Source: Bacteroidota bacterium (GTDB taxonomy: Bacteria; Bacteroidota; Bacteroidia; Flavobacteriales; Flavobacteriaceae). From it: a stretch of DNA of 64,000 bases. Position numbers and translations under genes: made by a program. Below are positions 61,140 to 64,000 of the stretch, in pieces (position 1 is the first letter of the stretch; each line of letters starts with the position of its first letter). The notes under the pieces were generated by a model. It was not told where the DNA came from, did no database searches, and worked only from the letters and a program-made list of their open reading frames with translations. The stretch covers positions 62,001 to 126,000 of the forward strand of contig JAIUNZ010000009.1 of the NCBI GenBank assembly GCA_020161455.1, given 5' to 3'.

Positions 61140-63673
61140 AAGTAATAATACATCAATCCATTTGCGGAGAAGTGAATAAAGCATGGGGTTTAATAAAAAC
61201 CACTTTGCCGGATGTTAGTATTGCTAAGAGTATTGCCTTTAGAACCGATTTACAAGATCAAACTAGTGGTGTCAATTGGGAGCCTGCGATTCGTGGATTT
61301 TTGGAAGGAGACTTCTTCCTGATTATGAAAACCTTTGAGGATACGTCACCTGATGTACGAAGAGGCAGGAAATTTTCTCATGTTCTGATGATACCAAAAA
61401 AAGAAATAGTAGGGATAGATAACATAAAACAAATTATAAGCCTGTTACCCCAAGAAATAAATAAGAATACGGATCTGGAACCGATTTCAATAGAAATATC
61501 CTCAAGTAATGCCGTCTGTATAGCGGATGCGATTCGGGGGAAATTCAACAAACTCATTAATGGCTATCTTAACATAAAAACCTATAAAAATACATTAATC
61601 TGGATTGGGCAGGAAGGCTTCGATACAGCGGTTATAGAGCTGTGGAAACGTCTAACCGTTATTGAACGACAAAATTTTCATTTTGGGATTGCATTCAATA
61701 ATGACCATAAAGAAGCTGATAGTGTAAGTTTAATTGCAGTACCTGAAAGTGTTCAAAGCAAGTTTGTCAAATCAGACTTCTTTATTATAAGAAAGAATGA
61801 TAACCATGAACCTACTGAGTTAATAGAACAATTGTTAATTGGTGATGAGTCCGTTCAACAACGTATCAGTAGTTTCGAGAAAACGATTGGATCAAAGCCG
61901 CTTTCGAGAGATGATATCGCCATAATAGCAAAAGGCATTGATACATTTGAACAAGTAGACATTGTAAAAGATCTTAAAAAACTAAATACTCTTTCACATA
62001 TTGTAGCACAATATGCGCCTTCGGATGAACAAGGTACAGATTTTAAGCAACGATTATTAAGTAAGATTATTCAATTAGCAGAATCAGTTAACTTTTCTGA
62101 CCTGAATGTATTAAGAAATTTCAAAACAGAGAGCTTTAAGAACTCAAAAAAAACTTTATCAACAGCATTAGTAGATTGGATAAAGAAATATATATTTTCT
62201 AATGACGATAAATCAGTTGTCTATACCCTATTTTTTATACAGCTAAAAAAGAGTAATCTGAATTGGTGGGATAAAGTAATAACACAAGAACTTGAATCCT
62301 ACTTAGTAATCATTCAAGCTTCCAAGATTACTACTGTCTATGTTTGGTTAATGGAATCACCATCCATTCTGTCCATAATTAAATCTTTTATCGACAAATC
62401 CAAAAATGCTGAAAGCTGTTTTATTGAAAAATTACCTAAGAAAATTTCAAAAGAACTTATTGAAGAATTACAAGAATTCTCGATTAGCAATAATTGGCTA
62501 AGGTTATATGCTCATCTATTGGATAGGCAATTTGAATTAGGTACTGCTCTAACAGAACTATTCAAAATTGATAAGGATGAAAACTATTTTGAAGCTATTG
62601 AGGCAATCATAGCAGGAAATGATGATAATTCAGTTATTGATTATGCAGTTAATACTGGTGAATCACGAATGATTAAGATTGCTGGTAAAATCTGCCATAA
62701 GGTGCCTAAGCATCTGAAGAAAATGAACGTTTTAAATGCCAATTGGCAGCTAATTTGGGTAGATGCTATTCAAAATGGAAGTGAGGTAAAAGCAGGATTA
62801 AAAGAGCCTGAAATACAAATACATAAATTGTTTGACAATCTTATTGGTGGCAATGTGGTTTCTGAAAGACTTATTGATAAAATTTCCCAATCCGAATTTG
62901 GAAATCTACTAACATATCCGAATAGGGCTGTTTTATGGGGGAAACTTTCTTTGTCTGTAAAAAACAATTTCTTAATCAAAACGTCAGCTGCATTACTTGA
63001 ACAACTCAGTAAAAATTCAACCATTGAGATACCGGACGATACTGTTTTGTTAGATCATATTAGTAGAAAGGGTGTTTTCGACTTCTTATATTACAATAGA
63101 AATAATATAAAATCAGTAATCCCAGTATTTGAAAAATTTTCTCAACTAAGTGACAATAACCTTCGGGATTATCTAAGTAATTTCTCAGGACAAATTGATG
63201 CTATTGATGCCACTCGATTGGGGAAATTCATAGCAGTTAGGCATTTTTCTAATTCTGCATATACGATTAATTCCAAAGCTTCTAAAACCAATAATTGGAA
63301 GTATGCATTAACAGAATGTCATCATCTTATGGATTTTATAACTAAAGGAATTTTATCATTTTCAGGGATTTTGTCCACGGTCAAAATTAGTACCGATCAA
63401 TGGTGGCAAAGTGCAGAGGAATTAATCATCGAATTATATCCAAATGGAACTTCATTAACAACCATTTGGAAAAAGGCAGGGGGAAAAGAATCTGATCTAC
63501 TCGTAAAAGGAACATCAAGCGAAATTTGGAGTGATGTGTTTTATAAATTACGTAAGGAGCACTTCAAAGGAATAACAATGAACAATTTACTTAAAGAAGT
63601 AAAAAAACAATACGGGGAAAACCAGAAGTTTAAAATCATATATGATTTGCGAAAAAACTTTATAAAAACATAA
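61136..63673 (+). CDS. GAP1-like large protein of the GTPase system
   Basis: 845 residues from GTG 61136 (GTGA overlap). The N-terminus, VIIHQSICGEVNKAWGLI then FRTDLQDQ and RRGRKFSHVLMIPKKE (75-90), matches the pattern of GAP1 N-terminal domains: an Arg/Gly-H start, a TD-like turn, and R-G-x-x-x-H. The rest is helical with no membrane span or enzyme motif, like the middle and C-terminal GAP1 regions. It may sense the invader or control the GTPases. It leads into the last gene by 6 bp. Confidence 0.6.
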   Translation: MKVIIHQSICGEVNKAWGLIKTTLPDVSIAKSIAFRTDLQDQTSGVNWEPAIRGFLEGDFFLIMKTFEDTSPDVRRGRKFSHVLMIPKKEIVGIDNIKQIISLLPQEINKNTDLEPISIEISSSNAVCIADAIRGKFNKLINGYLNIKTYKNTLIWIGQEGFDTAVIELWKRLTVIERQNFHFGIAFNNDHKEADSVSLIAVPESVQSKFVKSDFFIIRKNDNHEPTELIEQLLIGDESVQQRISSFEKTIGSKPLSRDDIAIIAKGIDTFEQVDIVKDLKKLNTLSHIVAQYAPSDEQGTDFKQRLLSKIIQLAESVNFSDLNVLRNFKTESFKNSKKTLSTALVDWIKKYIFSNDDKSVVYTLFFIQLKKSNLNWWDKVITQELESYLVIIQASKITTVYVWLMESPSILSIIKSFIDKSKNAESCFIEKLPKKISKELIEELQEFSISNNWLRLYAHLLDRQFELGTALTELFKIDKDENYFEAIEAIIAGNDDNSVIDYAVNTGESRMIKIAGKICHKVPKHLKKMNVLNANWQLIWVDAIQNGSEVKAGLKEPEIQIHKLFDNLIGGNVVSERLIDKISQSEFGNLLTYPNRAVLWGKLSLSVKNNFLIKTSAALLEQLSKNSTIEIPDDTVLLDHISRKGVFDFLYYNRNNIKSVIPVFEKFSQLSDNNLRDYLSNFSGQIDAIDATRLGKFIAVRHFSNSAYTINSKASKTNNWKYALTECHHLMDFITKGILSFSGILSTVKISTDQWWQSAEELIIELYPNGTSLTTIWKKAGGKESDLLVKGTSSEIWSDVFYKLRKEHFKGITMNNLLKEVKKQYGENQKFKIIYDLRKNFIKT

Positions 63674-63679
63674 CCGATT

Positions 63680-64000
63680 ATGGGTCTAAAAGAATTATAC
63701 AAAGGAACAAAACTCATTGAAACCATAGAGAATTATGCTTTAGCTGAAGAAGTAAACTCTCTAAATGAGAATATTTCAAATGATGAAAGTTTTTGGTTCT
63801 CTAATGATGAAGAGTTTTGGAGAAACGTAATTACTGATCCCACTAAATATTGGAATCAAAAAATTGACTTATACGATTTTGTAGTTTCTGATTGGGTTGC
63901 TCGTGTTCCTGGACTTTATTGGACTTCATCATCAGAACAAATCAGGCAGCATAAGAAAGAGGATATCGCTTTACAAAGTAAGCAGTGGATAGAGTTTTAC
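63680..64000 (+). CDS. Fifth gene of the GTPase operon, incomplete
   Basis: ATG 63680 opens a frame that runs off the window (107 codons seen): MGLKELYKGTKLIETIENYAL..., rich in Trp and acidic residues (DESFWFSNDEEFWRNV; DPTKYWNQKIDLYDF; GLYWTSSSEQIRQHKK). No family recognised. It could be the effector or another adaptor; the missing part is decisive. Confidence 0.45.
   Translation, partial: MGLKELYKGTKLIETIENYALAEEVNSLNENISNDESFWFSNDEEFWRNVITDPTKYWNQKIDLYDFVVSDWVARVPGLYWTSSSEQIRQHKKEDIALQSKQWIEFY

Noticed and set aside
4837-64000. Second copy of the tRNA-Val 3' end marking the far side of the island
   Set aside because: None was seen by eye in the window; a computer search past 64000 is needed.

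Overview
The window looks like a chromosome segment of a Flavobacterium-like member of the Bacteroidota. The evidence is the AT-rich sequence, promoters with TAnnTTTG -7 boxes, A-rich leaders in place of strong Shine-Dalgarno sites, SusC/SusD and RteC-domain genes, a fused CzcA-TolC pump, and short DUF6520/DUF6660-type proteins. All calls were made by reading; no database search was run.

Layout. (1) 1-4844 is housekeeping DNA: the edge of a short-chain dehydrogenase, a glutamate/leucine-type dehydrogenase, an exbB-exbD-tonB energy-transduction set, folC and a tRNA-Val(UAC). (2) At 5117 a tyrosine recombinase of the Bacteroidetes mobile-element type sits just behind the tRNA, which suggests an integrated island starting at the tRNA 3' end. 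Its far end was not found and probably lies outside the window. (3) 6401-31191 is metal-resistance cargo: a CzcA-TolC fusion with its adaptor, a MerC-like membrane protein, a Zn/Cd-type P-ATPase, a copper operon (DUF3347, multicopper oxidase, metal-binding lipoprotein, AraC regulator with a CxxC metal-binding N-terminus), a CopA ATPase, and on the minus strand a two-component system leading a second RND efflux operon. A PAP2 phosphatase follows. (4) 31547-38653 is a patchwork of conflict-type genes: a RloA/RloB ATPase-nuclease pair behind tandem palindromic operators, a Cas2-like small protein, a STAS/HATPase/STAS protein, and a HipB-HipA-kinase-HIRAN operon. A 235-bp module encoding a 41-residue membrane peptide is duplicated here, with a third broken relative. 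(5) 38690-39211 holds no protein gene but has two strong RNA-like folds, one preceded by a promoter match and followed by a T run. (6) 39212-49107 is a SusC-SusD-S9 peptidase operon converging on a DUF6520-like secreted cysteine peptide, a MauE/DoxX redox membrane protein and an AraC regulator. (7) 49496-56049 carries an RteC-domain protein, a lipoprotein, a frameshifted TPR-AraC regulator, an excisionase-like HTH protein, a winged-helix replication/regulator protein, a DnaC-like ATPase and interspersed repeats. (8) 56045-64000 is one tightly packed operon: an AbiE toxin-antitoxin pair followed within 4 bp by a helical-domain protein, two divergent GTPases, a large GAP1-type protein and an unfinished gene.

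How it works together. The left half would sense and export Cu, Zn, Cd and similar metals. The right half looks like defence and mobile-element maintenance cargo. The strongest candidate for an undescribed arrangement is the AbiE pair joined to the double-GTPase/GAP1 genes. Next come the split HipA-HIRAN operon, the SusCD/redox/secreted-peptide locus and the duplicated micro-protein module.
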